A stretch of DNA of 64,000 nt from Pelagibius marinus (lineage in GTDB: Bacteria > Pseudomonadota > Alphaproteobacteria > Kiloniellales > Kiloniellaceae): the NCBI RefSeq assembly GCF_014925385.1, contig NZ_JACSDK010000010.1, positions 310,001-374,000 on the forward strand, written 5' to 3'. The notes under the pieces are model-generated. The model was given only the letters and a program-made list of their open reading frames with translations, made no database searches and was not told where the DNA came from. This document shows, in pieces, positions 1-8,858 of this stretch; within the stretch, counting starts at the first letter, position 1, and each line of letters begins with the position of its first letter. The position numbers were made by a program, and so were the translations under genes.

Positions 1-321
1 GGCGGCTGCTTCACCGAGGAAGCGCTGGCCGAATACAAGCGCTGCTTTCGGGATCCGGCGACGATCCACGCGACCTGCGAGGACTACCGCGCGGCGGCCG
101 GCATCGACCTGGAGCACGATCGCGCCGACCGCAGCGAGAAGATCGTCCCGCCGCTGCTGGCGCTCTGGGGACAACTGGGCGTCATAGAGCTCTGCTATGA
201 TGTGCTGGACCTGTGGTCGCAGCGGGCTGACGAGGTCTCGGGCCGGGCCCTGCCGTGCGGGCACTTCCTCGCCGAGGAGGCGCCGGCGGAGACCTTGGAG
301 GCGCTTTTAGGGTTTCTTTAG
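1..321 (+). CDS. Haloacetate dehalogenase-like alpha/beta hydrolase, C-terminal part
   Basis: The reading frame is open from the first base and stops at TAG 319-321, leaving the last 106 residues of a protein whose start lies outside the window. The tail resembles the fluoroacetate/haloacetate dehalogenase branch of alpha/beta hydrolases: a short helical stretch containing CEDYRAAAGIDLEHD, then a WG..G strand, then LPCGHFLAEEAP. The His of GHF is at the place of the catalytic His of the Asp-His-Asp triad. The nucleophile Asp is in the missing part, so activity and substrate (haloacetate or an epoxide) cannot be decided. No partner gene follows on the same strand within 200 bases. Confidence 0.75.
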   Translation, partial: GGCFTEEALAEYKRCFRDPATIHATCEDYRAAAGIDLEHDRADRSEKIVPPLLALWGQLGVIELCYDVLDLWSQRADEVSGRALPCGHFLAEEAPAETLEALLGFL

Positions 322-544
322 GCCCTGCAGGTGGACTCTGCGGGGACTCAGGGAGGGGTGAGACAGCCCCTGGTACTTTCGAGGCTGGCCCCCATATCAT
401 AGCCCGTGCAGAAGGTGGTCAGGGAATACCTCAGGGTTTGTTTGTAAACCATTGATCCCTGCCGCATCTGTCAGGGTAGGGCGGACAGGAAAGCGGGCGG
501 CAACGGCCGCGCCGCGCCGTTGTTTGAGGAAGGAGCCACACCAG

Positions 545-2020
545 GTGGCCGAGTCGGAGAAGATCAAGAACGGTGCGACCGCGAGGTTGCGCAACTATTT
601 CCTGGCGGGTGTGCTGGTCACGGCCCCGATCAGCATTACCTTCTGGCTGACCTGGCGCGTGATCACCTTCGTCGACGACCGCATCACGCCGATCATCCCG
701 CCGCAGTGGAACCCGGAATACTACCTGCCCTTCGGCGTGCCGGGGCTGGGCCTTATCGTCGCGCTGATCGCGCTGACCCTCATCGGTTTCCTGGCCGCCG
801 GCTACCTCGGGCGCATGACCATGCACATCGGCGAGAGGATCGTCAGCCGGGTGCCCATCGTGCGCTCGGTGTACAGCTGGACCAAGCAGGTCTTCGAGAC
901 GGTGCTGTCCAAGTCGTCCGTCGCCTTCCGCGAGGTCGTGCTGATCGAGTATCCGCGGCCCGGCTGCTGGGCGGTCGGCTTCATCACCGGCAAGACCGTG
1001 GGCGAGGTGCAGCGTCTCACCGCGGCGACGGTCTACAACGTCTTCGTGCCGGCGACCCCCAACCCGACGACCGGCTTTCTGCTATTCGTGCCCAAGGCCG
1101 ACGTCCACCACCTGGACCTGACGGTGGAGGAGGGCATCAAGCTGGTGATCTCCGGCGGTATCGTGGTGCCGGACCATGACGGCCTGGAAGGCGCAGAGGG
1201 CGCTGAGGCCGCCAAGGCAAAGGTTGAGGCCCAGGCCGCCGCCCAGTTCGCCGCCCAGGGCGACGAGGTGTCGGAGGCGGAACCGGAACCGAGGAAGCCG
1301 CGCCGCCGCCGGCGCCGCGAGGCGGAGGCCGAGCCGCACCGCCCCGGTTTCATCCTGCGCCTGCGCAACTACTTCTTCGCCGGCATCCTCGTGACGGCGC
1401 CCATCGCCATCACCGCGTGGCTGGCCTGGGAGTTCGTCACCTTCGTCGACAGCAAGGTCACGCCCTACATTCCCTATCAGTGGAACCCCGAGACCTATCT
1501 GCCGTTCTCCATCCCGGGGCTCGGCGTGGTGATTGTCGTTCTGGGCCTCATCATGATCGGGTTTCTTACCGCCGGCTTTGTCGGGCGCAGCCTCATTGCC
1601 GCCGGCGAGCGGCTGCTGGCTCGCATGCCGGTGATCCGCAGCCTCTACAGCGCGGTGAAACAGATCCTCGAGACGGTCTTCAAGGAGCAGTCGAAAGCCT
1701 TCCGCGATGTCATCCTGCTGGAATACCCGCGTAAGAACTGCTGGGCCGTGGGCTTCATCACCGGGCCGGCGGAGAGCGGTATCCAAGAGCTGACGCCCGA
1801 CGACACCGTGAACGTCTTCCTGCCGACGACCCCGAACCCGACCTCTGGCTTCCTGCTGTTCCTGCCGCGCAAGGAGACGCAGATCCTCTCCATGACGGTG
1901 GAGGAGGGCCTGAAGATGGTGGTCTCCGGGGGCATCGTCACGCCGCCCGACCCGAAGTCGCCGGCCGGCGAAGCGGCGCTCCAGGAAGGGGCCGTGCCGC
2001 CGCTGGCGAAGAGTGGCTGA
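545..2020 (+). CDS. Tandem DUF502 membrane protein
   Basis: A 491-residue protein made of two DUF502 domains in tandem, roughly residues 12-210 and 268-465. Each begins with LRNYF(L/F)AG(V/I)LVTAP, has two membrane segments (near 18-40 and 65-90 in each copy), a conserved (C)WAVGFITG and a TPNPT(T/S)GFLLF block, and ends with TVEEG(I/L)K and SGGIV. They are joined by an Ala/Glu-rich linker with an Arg cluster (RRRRRR). DUF502 proteins usually carry one such domain of about 200 residues; their function is unknown. I chose GTG 545 because GAGGAAGGAG (526-535) sits 9 bases upstream; an upstream ATG at 452 would add 31 residues without homology. Stands alone, with a hairpin after its stop. Confidence 0.85.
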   Translation: MAESEKIKNGATARLRNYFLAGVLVTAPISITFWLTWRVITFVDDRITPIIPPQWNPEYYLPFGVPGLGLIVALIALTLIGFLAAGYLGRMTMHIGERIVSRVPIVRSVYSWTKQVFETVLSKSSVAFREVVLIEYPRPGCWAVGFITGKTVGEVQRLTAATVYNVFVPATPNPTTGFLLFVPKADVHHLDLTVEEGIKLVISGGIVVPDHDGLEGAEGAEAAKAKVEAQAAAQFAAQGDEVSEAEPEPRKPRRRRRREAEAEPHRPGFILRLRNYFFAGILVTAPIAITAWLAWEFVTFVDSKVTPYIPYQWNPETYLPFSIPGLGVVIVVLGLIMIGFLTAGFVGRSLIAAGERLLARMPVIRSLYSAVKQILETVFKEQSKAFRDVILLEYPRKNCWAVGFITGPAESGIQELTPDDTVNVFLPTTPNPTSGFLLFLPRKETQILSMTVEEGLKMVVSGGIVTPPDPKSPAGEAALQEGAVPPLAKSG

Positions 2021-2052
2021 GAGGGTCGGCCTCGAACCTATCCTGCAAAGTT

Positions 2053-2092
2053 AGAGCAGCTTGTCCGCGTCCGCCCGGACGCGGGTTGCTCT
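2053..2092. terminator. Strong hairpin between convergent genes
   Basis: CCGCGTCC (2065-2072) pairs with GGACGCGG (2077-2084) around a GCCC loop, and an outer AGAGCA (2053-2058) pairs with TGCTCT (2087-2092). It lies between the 3-prime ends of the convergent DUF502 and PAS genes and overlaps the PAS stop codon. There is no long T-run, so intrinsic termination is likely but not certain. Confidence 0.5.
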
Positions 2093-2579
2093 AGGCCGCC
2101 GGCTGCTTGACCCTGAGATCTTCCAGGCGGGCGCAGTTGGCCGCACCGAGCACGGCGTCGATCCGCTCGCCGTCGGAGGACAGCGGGAACAGCGTGCCGC
2201 GCAGTCTTACTTCCTCGTCGCGTTCCTCGAACACCTCGGAAACCTTCACCGGGATGCGTTGCTGCAGCACGTGATCGACGTAGCGCACCGAACGAGCGAT
2301 CATCGAGCCCGGCGGGCAGTCGCGCACGTGGCGCTCGGCATCCTTGGACCAGCTCTCCGGCAGCCGCGCGTTCTCCAGCAGGCGCGGGCCGATGAACAGG
2401 AAGGCGGCGTCCTCGGGCGGCTGACTCGGGCTCATGACGAAGCAGTCGCACCAGTCGTCGCCCAGTTCCACGGGATCGATGTCCGCGGTGGAGGGGAAGG
2501 CGCGGTCGCGGCGCAGGTAGTTCCAGTATTCCTCGACCCGTTCGATGAGGCGTCGTTCGCTGCTGACGAAACCAGTCAT
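2091..2579 (-). CDS. PAS_5-type PAS domain protein
   Basis: 162 residues, all one PAS_5-like domain as found in alphaproteobacteria: an N-terminal helix with VEEYWNYLRRDRAFPSTADIDP, then a PAS-like sheet. No output domain (no HTH, kinase or GGDEF) is attached, which is normal for this family. Role unknown; by analogy with other PAS domains a sensory or protein-interaction role is inferred. It is transcribed away from the recG side and converges with the DUF502 gene. A second member lies at 21158-21724. Confidence 0.75.
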   Translation of the reverse strand: MTGFVSSERRLIERVEEYWNYLRRDRAFPSTADIDPVELGDDWCDCFVMSPSQPPEDAAFLFIGPRLLENARLPESWSKDAERHVRDCPPGSMIARSVRYVDHVLQQRIPVKVSEVFEERDEEVRLRGTLFPLSSDGERIDAVLGAANCARLEDLRVKQPAA

Positions 2580-2741
2580 GACTCAAAGCTGCTCTCTGTG
2601 GCACGGAGAGCCCCAGTCTTTTGCAGAGCTGCCTAAGAAGACCTTAACCGCGCCTTCGAATTCCCCGGTGCGCGGGTGGAAATCCCGGGGTTTCCCCATT
2701 CAGGGTTGAACACCGTCGAGCCTGTTTCCGCGCTGCCGCCG

Positions 2742-4853
2742 TCAGCCGGAGCGAAGGTACTTCACCGCCGCGTCGCGCTCGAAGAGGTAGAGCAGCACGC
2801 GCAGGGCCTTGCCGCGGTCGCCCGCCAGTTCAGGGTCCTTGTCCAGGATCAGACGGGCGTCGTCGCGTGCGGTGGCCAGCAGGTCGCCGTGTACCGCCAG
2901 GTCGGCCAGGCGGAACTCCGGCAGGCCGCTCTGGCGCGTGCCGAGCAGTTCGCCGGCGCCGCGCAGACGCAGGTCCTCCTCGGCGATGCGGAAGCCGTCG
3001 TCGGTCTCGCGCAGGATCTTCAGGCGCGCCCGCGCGGTCTCGCCCAGCGGTCCCTGCCACAGCAGCAGGCAGCTCGACTTGCCGCTGCCGCGCCCGACCC
3101 GGCCGCGCAGCTGGTGAAGCTGGGCGAGGCCGAAGCGCTCGGCGTGCTCGATCACCATGACCGTGGCGTTGGGCACGTCGACGCCGACCTCGACCACCGT
3201 GGTGGCGACCAGCACGCCGGTCTCCCCGGCGGCGAAGCGGGCCATGACGGCGTCCTTCTCCGGGCCCTTCATGCGCCCGTGTACCAGGCCCACCTGCTCG
3301 CCGAAGCGCTGCTGCAGGGCGCGGTAGCGGTCTTCGGCGGCGGCCAGGTCGCTGTTCTCCGACTCTTCCACCAGAGGGCAGATCCAGTAGACCTGGGCGC
3401 CGCGCGTCAGCGCGCGGTCGACCGCGTCGATGACCTCGGGCAGGCGGTCGAGGGAGAGCGTCGCCGTGTCGATGGGCTGGCGCCCCGGCGGCCGCTCGGT
3501 CAGGCGCGAGGACTCCATGTCGCCGTAGGCCGTCAGCATCAGGGTGCGCGGGATCGGCGTGGCGGTCGTCACCAGCACGTCCACCGCCTTGCCCTTGCCG
3601 GTCAGGGTCAGGCGCTGGTGCACGCCGAAGCGGTGCTGTTCGTCGATCACCACCATGGCCAGGTCCTTGAAGGCGACGTCCTCCTGGAACAGGGCGTGGG
3701 TGCCGACGACGATGGCGGTCTCGCCCGCGGCCAGCTTCTCCAGGATCGCCTGACGGGCCTTGCCCTTGTCGCGACCGGTCAGCAGCGTAAGGCCGACCCC
3801 GGCGGCCTGGGCCAGGGGCTCGATGGTCTGGAAGTGCTGGCGCGCCAGGATCTCCGTCGGTGCCATGAGCGCGGCCTGGCCGCCGGCTTCCACCGCCGTC
3901 AGCATGGCCAGCAGGGCGACCACCGTCTTGCCGCTGCCGACATCGCCCTGCAGCAGGCGCAGCATGCGGTGCTCGGCCGCCATGTCGGCGCTGATCTCCG
4001 CCAGGGCCAGGCGCTGTGAGCCGGTGAGCTGGAAGGGCAGGGAGGCGATCACCTTGTCGCAGAGGTGGCCGTCGCCCTTCAGCACCCGGCCGCGCTGCTT
4101 CAGCTGGCGGTCGCGCACCAGCGCGATGGCCAGCTGGTTGGACAGCAACTCGTCGTAGGCGAGGCGCCGGCGCCCCAGCGCCAGGGGCGAGAGGTCGGCC
4201 TCGTCGCGCGGGTTGTGGGCGCGGCGCAGGGCCTCGTGCCAGTCGGGCCAGCCCTCGCGGTCCTTGAGTCCGCGGTCGAGCCACTCGGGCAGCTCCGGCA
4301 GGCGCTCCAGGGCCGCGTGCACCGCCTTGCTCACCACCTTGAGGCTCAAGCCCGCGGTCAGCGGGTAGACCGGCTCCACCGCCTTCAGGCGCTCGGCCTC
4401 CTCCGGCGGGGCGATGTGGTCCGGGTGGGTCATCTGCAGGCGGTCGTTGAAGACCTCCACCTTGCCGCTGACGACCCGGGTCTGGCCGGGCGGCAGCATC
4501 TTCATCAGGTAGTCCCGGTGGGCGTGGAAGAAGACCAGCTCCAGGCTGCCGCTCGAATCGTGGCACACGACGCGGTAGGGCAGGCGTTTGCTGGGCGGGG
4601 CGCGGTGCTCGTCGACCTCCACCGTCAGGGTGGCGATGCGCCCGGGGATCACCTCGGCCAGGGGCGGGCCGTAGCGCCGGTCGATAACGCCGCTGGGCAG
4701 GTGCCAGCAGAGGTCGAGGACGGCCGGGCCGCCGGTCAGGCTCTCGAACAGCTTGGCAAAGCGCGGCCCGACCCCGGAGAGGCTGGTGGCGGGCGCAAAA
4801 AGCGGAAAGAGTATCTCGGGACGCAAGGGAACCGGCCGGGAAGAGCCTGACAA
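2742..4853 (-). CDS. recG: ATP-dependent DNA helicase RecG
   Basis: 703 residues, the usual length for RecG, which remodels stalled forks and branch-migrates Holliday junctions. An N-terminal OB/wedge region precedes a helicase core with Walker A GDVGSGKT (about 302-309), the DEQH box VIDEQHRFGV (about 398-407), TATPIPRTL, and the C-terminal QLRGRVGRG and GLPEFRLADL (TRG) region. The start is uncertain: the frame opens at TTG 4853, while a second TTG nine codons in (4826) would give the family-typical start M-RPEILFPLFAP. It is divergent from sdhE, with only 32 bases between if the longer start is used. Confidence 0.95.
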   Translation of the reverse strand: MSGSSRPVPLRPEILFPLFAPATSLSGVGPRFAKLFESLTGGPAVLDLCWHLPSGVIDRRYGPPLAEVIPGRIATLTVEVDEHRAPPSKRLPYRVVCHDSSGSLELVFFHAHRDYLMKMLPPGQTRVVSGKVEVFNDRLQMTHPDHIAPPEEAERLKAVEPVYPLTAGLSLKVVSKAVHAALERLPELPEWLDRGLKDREGWPDWHEALRRAHNPRDEADLSPLALGRRRLAYDELLSNQLAIALVRDRQLKQRGRVLKGDGHLCDKVIASLPFQLTGSQRLALAEISADMAAEHRMLRLLQGDVGSGKTVVALLAMLTAVEAGGQAALMAPTEILARQHFQTIEPLAQAAGVGLTLLTGRDKGKARQAILEKLAAGETAIVVGTHALFQEDVAFKDLAMVVIDEQHRFGVHQRLTLTGKGKAVDVLVTTATPIPRTLMLTAYGDMESSRLTERPPGRQPIDTATLSLDRLPEVIDAVDRALTRGAQVYWICPLVEESENSDLAAAEDRYRALQQRFGEQVGLVHGRMKGPEKDAVMARFAAGETGVLVATTVVEVGVDVPNATVMVIEHAERFGLAQLHQLRGRVGRGSGKSSCLLLWQGPLGETARARLKILRETDDGFRIAEEDLRLRGAGELLGTRQSGLPEFRLADLAVHGDLLATARDDARLILDKDPELAGDRGKALRVLLYLFERDAAVKYLRSG

Positions 4854-4885
4854 ACGGGGTTGAGCGCTTTATATCCTAAGGCGAT

Positions 4886-5164
4886 ATGAAAGACTCCGAA
4901 ACCACCGAGAACCGCCGCAAGCGCCTGCGCTTTCGCAGCTGGCACCGCGGGACCAAGGAAATGGACCTGCTGATGGGCAGCTTCGCCGACGCCCACCTGG
5001 GCGATTTCGGCAAGGATCAGCTCGACCGCTACGAGGCGCTGCTGGACGTGCCGGAACCGGTCGTCTATGACTGGATTCTCGGCCGCACGACCCCACCGGC
5101 CGATTACGATCATGATGTGACCAAGCTGCTGCTGGCCTTCGAGTTTCACGCGCCCGGCCGCTGA
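4886..5164 (+). CDS. sdhE: Succinate dehydrogenase flavinylation factor SdhE
   Basis: 92 residues of the SdhE/CptB/YgfY (DUF339) family, a small all-helical cytoplasmic protein that promotes covalent FAD attachment to SdhA. The family signature RGxxE is present as HRGTKE followed by MDLLMGSFAD. TAAGG (4877-4881) sits just upstream of ATG 4886. It lies between recG (divergent) and mfd (31 bases downstream, same strand), a recG-sdhE-mfd order found in many alphaproteobacteria, so co-transcription with mfd is likely. Confidence 0.93.
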   Translation: MKDSETTENRRKRLRFRSWHRGTKEMDLLMGSFADAHLGDFGKDQLDRYEALLDVPEPVVYDWILGRTTPPADYDHDVTKLLLAFEFHAPGR

Positions 5165-5195
5165 CGTCCCTTTGCTTTAGAACTGCCGAGAATTG

Positions 5196-8100
5196 ATGAC
5201 GGAATCCGTGATCGCCGACTCCCCTTTAGAGGCGGAGTCTGCCTCGCGCCCGACCCTGGCCTCCGCGCCGCCGGGGGTCGACGCCCTGATCCTGGCCGGC
5301 CTGCTGGCCGATTCTCCCTCCCGCCGCTGGCTGCACGTGGCCCTGGACGACACCCAGGCCCAGCGCATGGCCGACTGCCTGGCCTTCTTCGCGCCGGAGG
5401 TGGAGACCCTGATCTTCCCGGCCTGGGACTGCCTGCCCTATGACCGGGTGAGCCCGCATCGCGACATCGTCGCCCGGCGCCTGGACGTGCTGACCCGGCT
5501 GATGGAGCCGGTGGGCACGCGCCCTCAGGCCGTCATCACCACCGTGAACGCCCTGCTGCAGCGGGTGCCGCCGCCCGAGGCCCTGGCGGGGCGAGTCGTG
5601 CTGCTGGAGGCCGGGGCGACGATCCCGGCCGACCGCCTGCACGGCTTTTTCGCCGAAAACGGCTACTACCGGGTCGAAACCGTTGGGGAGCCGGGCGAGT
5701 TCGCGGTGCGCGGCGGCATTGTCGACGTTTTCCCCCCGGGCCAGGAGCAGCCACTGCGCCTGGACTTCTTCGGCGACGACCTGGAGAGCCTGCGCCTCTT
5801 CGACCCCTTGACCCAGCGCACCACCGGCAAAGTGGACCGCCTGAGCCTGAAGCCGGTCAGCGAGGTGATCCTCGATCCCGGCGCGGTCGAGCGTTTCCGT
5901 ACCCGCTACCGCGAGCTCTTCGGCGCTACCCGCGACGATCCGCTCTACGAGGCGGTGAGCGCGGCGCGCGCCCATCCGGGCATGGAGCACTGGCTGCCGC
6001 TCTATCACGAAGGCCTGGTCACTCTTTTCGACTACCTGCCCGAGGCGGGCGCCACCCTGGACTATCAGGCGGTGGAAGCGCGCGAGACCCGGCGGGAGAC
6101 CATCCTGGACTTCTATGACGCCCGCAAGCAGCTGGAAGGTAGCGGCGAGAGCGGCGGTTGGGTCTACAAGGCCCTGGAGCCCAAGGCGCTCTATCTCGAT
6201 CCCGCCGAATGGGACGCCGGGTTGGCCGGGCGGCCGGGCGGGCAGTTCACCCCCTTCGCGGCACCGGAGAGCGCGGCGGTGCGTGACGCCGGCGGCCGCC
6301 CCGGCCTGGACTATGCCGAGCAGCGCGCGGCAGCCCAGTCAGGCGGCACCCAGGGCCAGATCTACGACGCGGTCGGCGCGGACATCGAAAAGGAACTGGC
6401 CGAGGGGCGCCGGGTGGTGCTGACGGCTTTCAGCCCCGGCGCGCTGGACCGTCTGGCCCATCTGCTGCAGGAACACGCGGGGATTGCGGGCGCGGGGCTG
6501 GACGGCTGGTCCGCCCTGGAGAGCCTGCCCGCGGACAAGGTCGGGCTGGCCGCCCTGGCCGTCGAGAAGGGCTTCCGCTTCGGCGAGACCCTGTTCCTCA
6601 CCGAGCAGGACATCCTGGGCGAGCGCATCGCCCGCGCCGCCCAGCGCAAGCGCCGGGCGGAGAATTTTCTCACCGAGATCTCCGACCTGCAGGAGCAGGA
6701 CCTGGTGGTCCACGTCGACCACGGCGTCGGCCGCTACGAGGGCCTGCAGACCCTGGACGTCAGCGGCGCCCCCCATGACTTCCTGAAGGTTATCTACGCC
6801 GGCGACGACAAGCTCTTCGTGCCGGTGGAGAACATCGAGGTGCTGTCGCGCTTCGGCTCCGAGAGCGAGGGCGTGGAACTGGACCGCCTGGGCGGCGTCG
6901 GCTGGCAGTCGCGCAAGGCGCGCATCAAGGAGCGCATCAAGGAGATGGCGGAGGCGCTTATCAAGGTGGCCGCCGCCCGCGCCCTCAAGACCGCCGAACC
7001 GATGGAGAAGCCGGAAGGCCTCTACGACGAATTCTGCGCGCGCTTTCCCTTCCCGGAGACCGACGACCAGCTGCGCGCCATCGAGGACTCCCTGAGCGAC
7101 CTGGCGGCCGGCAAGCCGATGGACCGGCTGGTCTGCGGCGACGTCGGCTTCGGCAAGACCGAGGTGGCGCTGCGCGCCGCCTTCCTGGCGGTGATGACCG
7201 GCAAGCAGGTGGCGGTGGTGGTGCCGACCACGCTGCTGGCGCGCCAGCACTTCCGCACCTTCAAGGAGCGTTTCGCCGGCCTGCCGGTGCAGGTGGCGCA
7301 ACTGTCGCGCCTGGTCGGGGCCAAGGAAGCGGCCCAGGCCAAGGAGGACCTCGCCAAGGGCCGCGTTGAGATCGTTATCGGCACCCACGCGCTGCTCAGC
7401 AAGTCCATCGCCTTCAAGGACCTGGGCCTGCTGATCGTCGATGAGGAGCAGCACTTCGGCGTGAAGCAGAAGGAGCGCCTGAAGGCCCTGCGCGAGGACG
7501 TCCACGTGCTGACCCTGACGGCGACGCCGATCCCGCGCACCATGCAGATGGCCATGTCCGGGGTGAAGGAGATGAGCATCATCGCCACCCCGCCGGTCGA
7601 CCGCCTGGCGGTGCGCACCTTCGTGCTGCCCTACGACCCGGTGATCGTCCGCGAGGCGATCCTGCGCGAGCACTACCGCGGCGGGCAGACCTTCTACGTC
7701 TGCCCGCGGGTCAAGGACCTGGCCGAGGTGCAGGAGCGCCTCGCCAAGCTGGTGCCGGAGGCGAAGGTGGCGGTGGCCCACGGCCAGATGCCGCCGACGC
7801 AGCTGGAAGAGGTCATGACCGACTTCTACGACCGCAAGTTCGACATCCTGCTGTCCACCAACATCGTCGAATCAGGCCTCGACATCCCGACGGCCAACAC
7901 CATGATCCTGCACCGGGCCGACATGTTCGGCCTGGCTCAGCTCTATCAGCTGCGCGGGCGCATCGGTCGATCCAAGGAGCGCGGCTACGCCTATCTGACC
8001 CTGCCGCCGGGGCGTATCCTTTCGGCGGCGGCGGAAAAGCGCCTGCACGTCATGCAGACCCTGGACAGCCTGGGCGCCGGCTTCCAGCTGGCCAGCTACG

Positions 8101-8699
8101 ACCTGGACATCCGCGGCGCCGGCAACCTGCTGGGCGAGGAGCAGTCCGGCCATATCCGCGAGGTCGGCATCGAGCTTTACCAGCAGATGCTGGAGGAGGC
8201 CGTGGCCACCGCGCGGGCCGGCGGCAAGGCGGCGGAGGCCGCGGCCGAGACCTTCACCCCGCAGATCAACATCGGCATGCCGGTGCTGATCCCGGAGAGC
8301 TACGTCGCCGACCTGCATCTGCGACTCGGCCTTTACCGGCGCCTGTCCTCCCTGGTCGACCGGGCGGAGATCGACGCCTTCGCGGCGGAGCTGGTCGACC
8401 GCTTCGGCCCGCTGCCGGCGGAGGTGGATAACCTGCTGCAGATCATGACCATCAAGCGGCTGTGCCGCGAGGCGGGGGTGGAGCGGCTGGACGCCGGGCC
8501 CAAGGGCGCGACCGTCACCTTCCACAACAACAGCTTCGCCAATCCCGCCGGGCTCATCGCCTTCATCCAGAAGCAGGCCGGGGAGGTGAAGCTCCGGCCG
8601 GACCACACCCTGGTCTACCGCCGCGCCTGGGACAGCGAGGATGCCCGGGTGCGCGGCGTGCGTCTCATGCTGGACGAGCTGGTGAAGCTCGCCGCCTGA
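5196..8699 (+). CDS. mfd: Transcription-repair coupling factor Mfd
   Basis: 1167 residues, full length. Mfd displaces RNA polymerase stalled at lesions and recruits UvrA. In order: a UvrB-homology N-terminal region, a CarD-like RNAP-interaction domain (QDLVVHVDHGVGRYEGL, near 500-515), Walker A GDVGFGKT (648-655), the DEEQ box (749-752), TATPIPRTM, the translocase motif QLRGRIGRS and a C-terminal TRCF domain. The start is taken as ATG 5196; a TTG directly before it would add one residue. Follows sdhE by 31 bases. Confidence 0.96.
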   Translation: MTESVIADSPLEAESASRPTLASAPPGVDALILAGLLADSPSRRWLHVALDDTQAQRMADCLAFFAPEVETLIFPAWDCLPYDRVSPHRDIVARRLDVLTRLMEPVGTRPQAVITTVNALLQRVPPPEALAGRVVLLEAGATIPADRLHGFFAENGYYRVETVGEPGEFAVRGGIVDVFPPGQEQPLRLDFFGDDLESLRLFDPLTQRTTGKVDRLSLKPVSEVILDPGAVERFRTRYRELFGATRDDPLYEAVSAARAHPGMEHWLPLYHEGLVTLFDYLPEAGATLDYQAVEARETRRETILDFYDARKQLEGSGESGGWVYKALEPKALYLDPAEWDAGLAGRPGGQFTPFAAPESAAVRDAGGRPGLDYAEQRAAAQSGGTQGQIYDAVGADIEKELAEGRRVVLTAFSPGALDRLAHLLQEHAGIAGAGLDGWSALESLPADKVGLAALAVEKGFRFGETLFLTEQDILGERIARAAQRKRRAENFLTEISDLQEQDLVVHVDHGVGRYEGLQTLDVSGAPHDFLKVIYAGDDKLFVPVENIEVLSRFGSESEGVELDRLGGVGWQSRKARIKERIKEMAEALIKVAAARALKTAEPMEKPEGLYDEFCARFPFPETDDQLRAIEDSLSDLAAGKPMDRLVCGDVGFGKTEVALRAAFLAVMTGKQVAVVVPTTLLARQHFRTFKERFAGLPVQVAQLSRLVGAKEAAQAKEDLAKGRVEIVIGTHALLSKSIAFKDLGLLIVDEEQHFGVKQKERLKALREDVHVLTLTATPIPRTMQMAMSGVKEMSIIATPPVDRLAVRTFVLPYDPVIVREAILREHYRGGQTFYVCPRVKDLAEVQERLAKLVPEAKVAVAHGQMPPTQLEEVMTDFYDRKFDILLSTNIVESGLDIPTANTMILHRADMFGLAQLYQLRGRIGRSKERGYAYLTLPPGRILSAAAEKRLHVMQTLDSLGAGFQLASYDLDIRGAGNLLGEEQSGHIREVGIELYQQMLEEAVATARAGGKAAEAAAETFTPQINIGMPVLIPESYVADLHLRLGLYRRLSSLVDRAEIDAFAAELVDRFGPLPAEVDNLLQIMTIKRLCREAGVERLDAGPKGATVTFHNNSFANPAGLIAFIQKQAGEVKLRPDHTLVYRRAWDSEDARVRGVRLMLDELVKLAA

Positions 8700-8705
8700 G
8701 ACCTA

Positions 8706-8719
8706 TTGTACTGGTACAA
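8706..8719. promoter_or_regulatory. Palindromic candidate operator upstream of ABC importer
   Basis: TTGTACTGGTACAA is an inverted repeat with 6-base arms and a TG centre, only 6 bases after the mfd stop and 140 bases before the binding-protein gene. The form resembles half-site pairs used by GntR/FadR-type regulators, but no regulator gene is adjacent, so the cognate factor is unknown. The A/T-richer stretch that follows (8718-8740) could hold the promoter. Confidence 0.4.
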
Positions 8720-8823
8720 ATCAGTTTTTCTTGTTGCGATCGGCTATGGACCAAGTCAATGGACTGGTTACAATGGTCGGTCTCGCACGCGAGTGCCGCA
8801 AAGAATTCCACAAAGTTCTCAAG

Positions 8824-8838
8824 GCCTCCTGAGGAGGC
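8824..8838. promoter_or_regulatory. Short perfect palindrome in the importer leader
   Basis: GCCTCCT-G-AGGAGGC forms two 7-base arms around one G, 20 bases before the GTG start of the binding-protein gene. It contains an AGGAGG core too far upstream (about 20 bases) to act as the ribosome binding site. It could be a protein site or a leader hairpin; there is no direct evidence for either. Confidence 0.3.
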
Positions 8839-8858
8839 GACATACAGGGAGACTTAAC

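Noticed and set aside
432-456. GGTTT/AAACC mini-inverted repeat before the DUF502 gene
   Set aside because: Arms of five bases are within chance, and there is no T-run or other regulatory context.
2676-4019. Long open frame on the plus strand opposite recG
   Set aside because: High GC keeps antisense frames open. The translation is Gln/Arg/Gly/His-rich with no recognisable domain, while the minus strand encodes full-length RecG.
6339-7781. 480-codon frame on the minus strand opposite mfd
   Set aside because: Shadow of the Mfd helicase region; low-complexity translation and no ribosome site. Similar shadows opposite the importer, glycosyltransferase and pyrimidine genes were dropped for the same reason.
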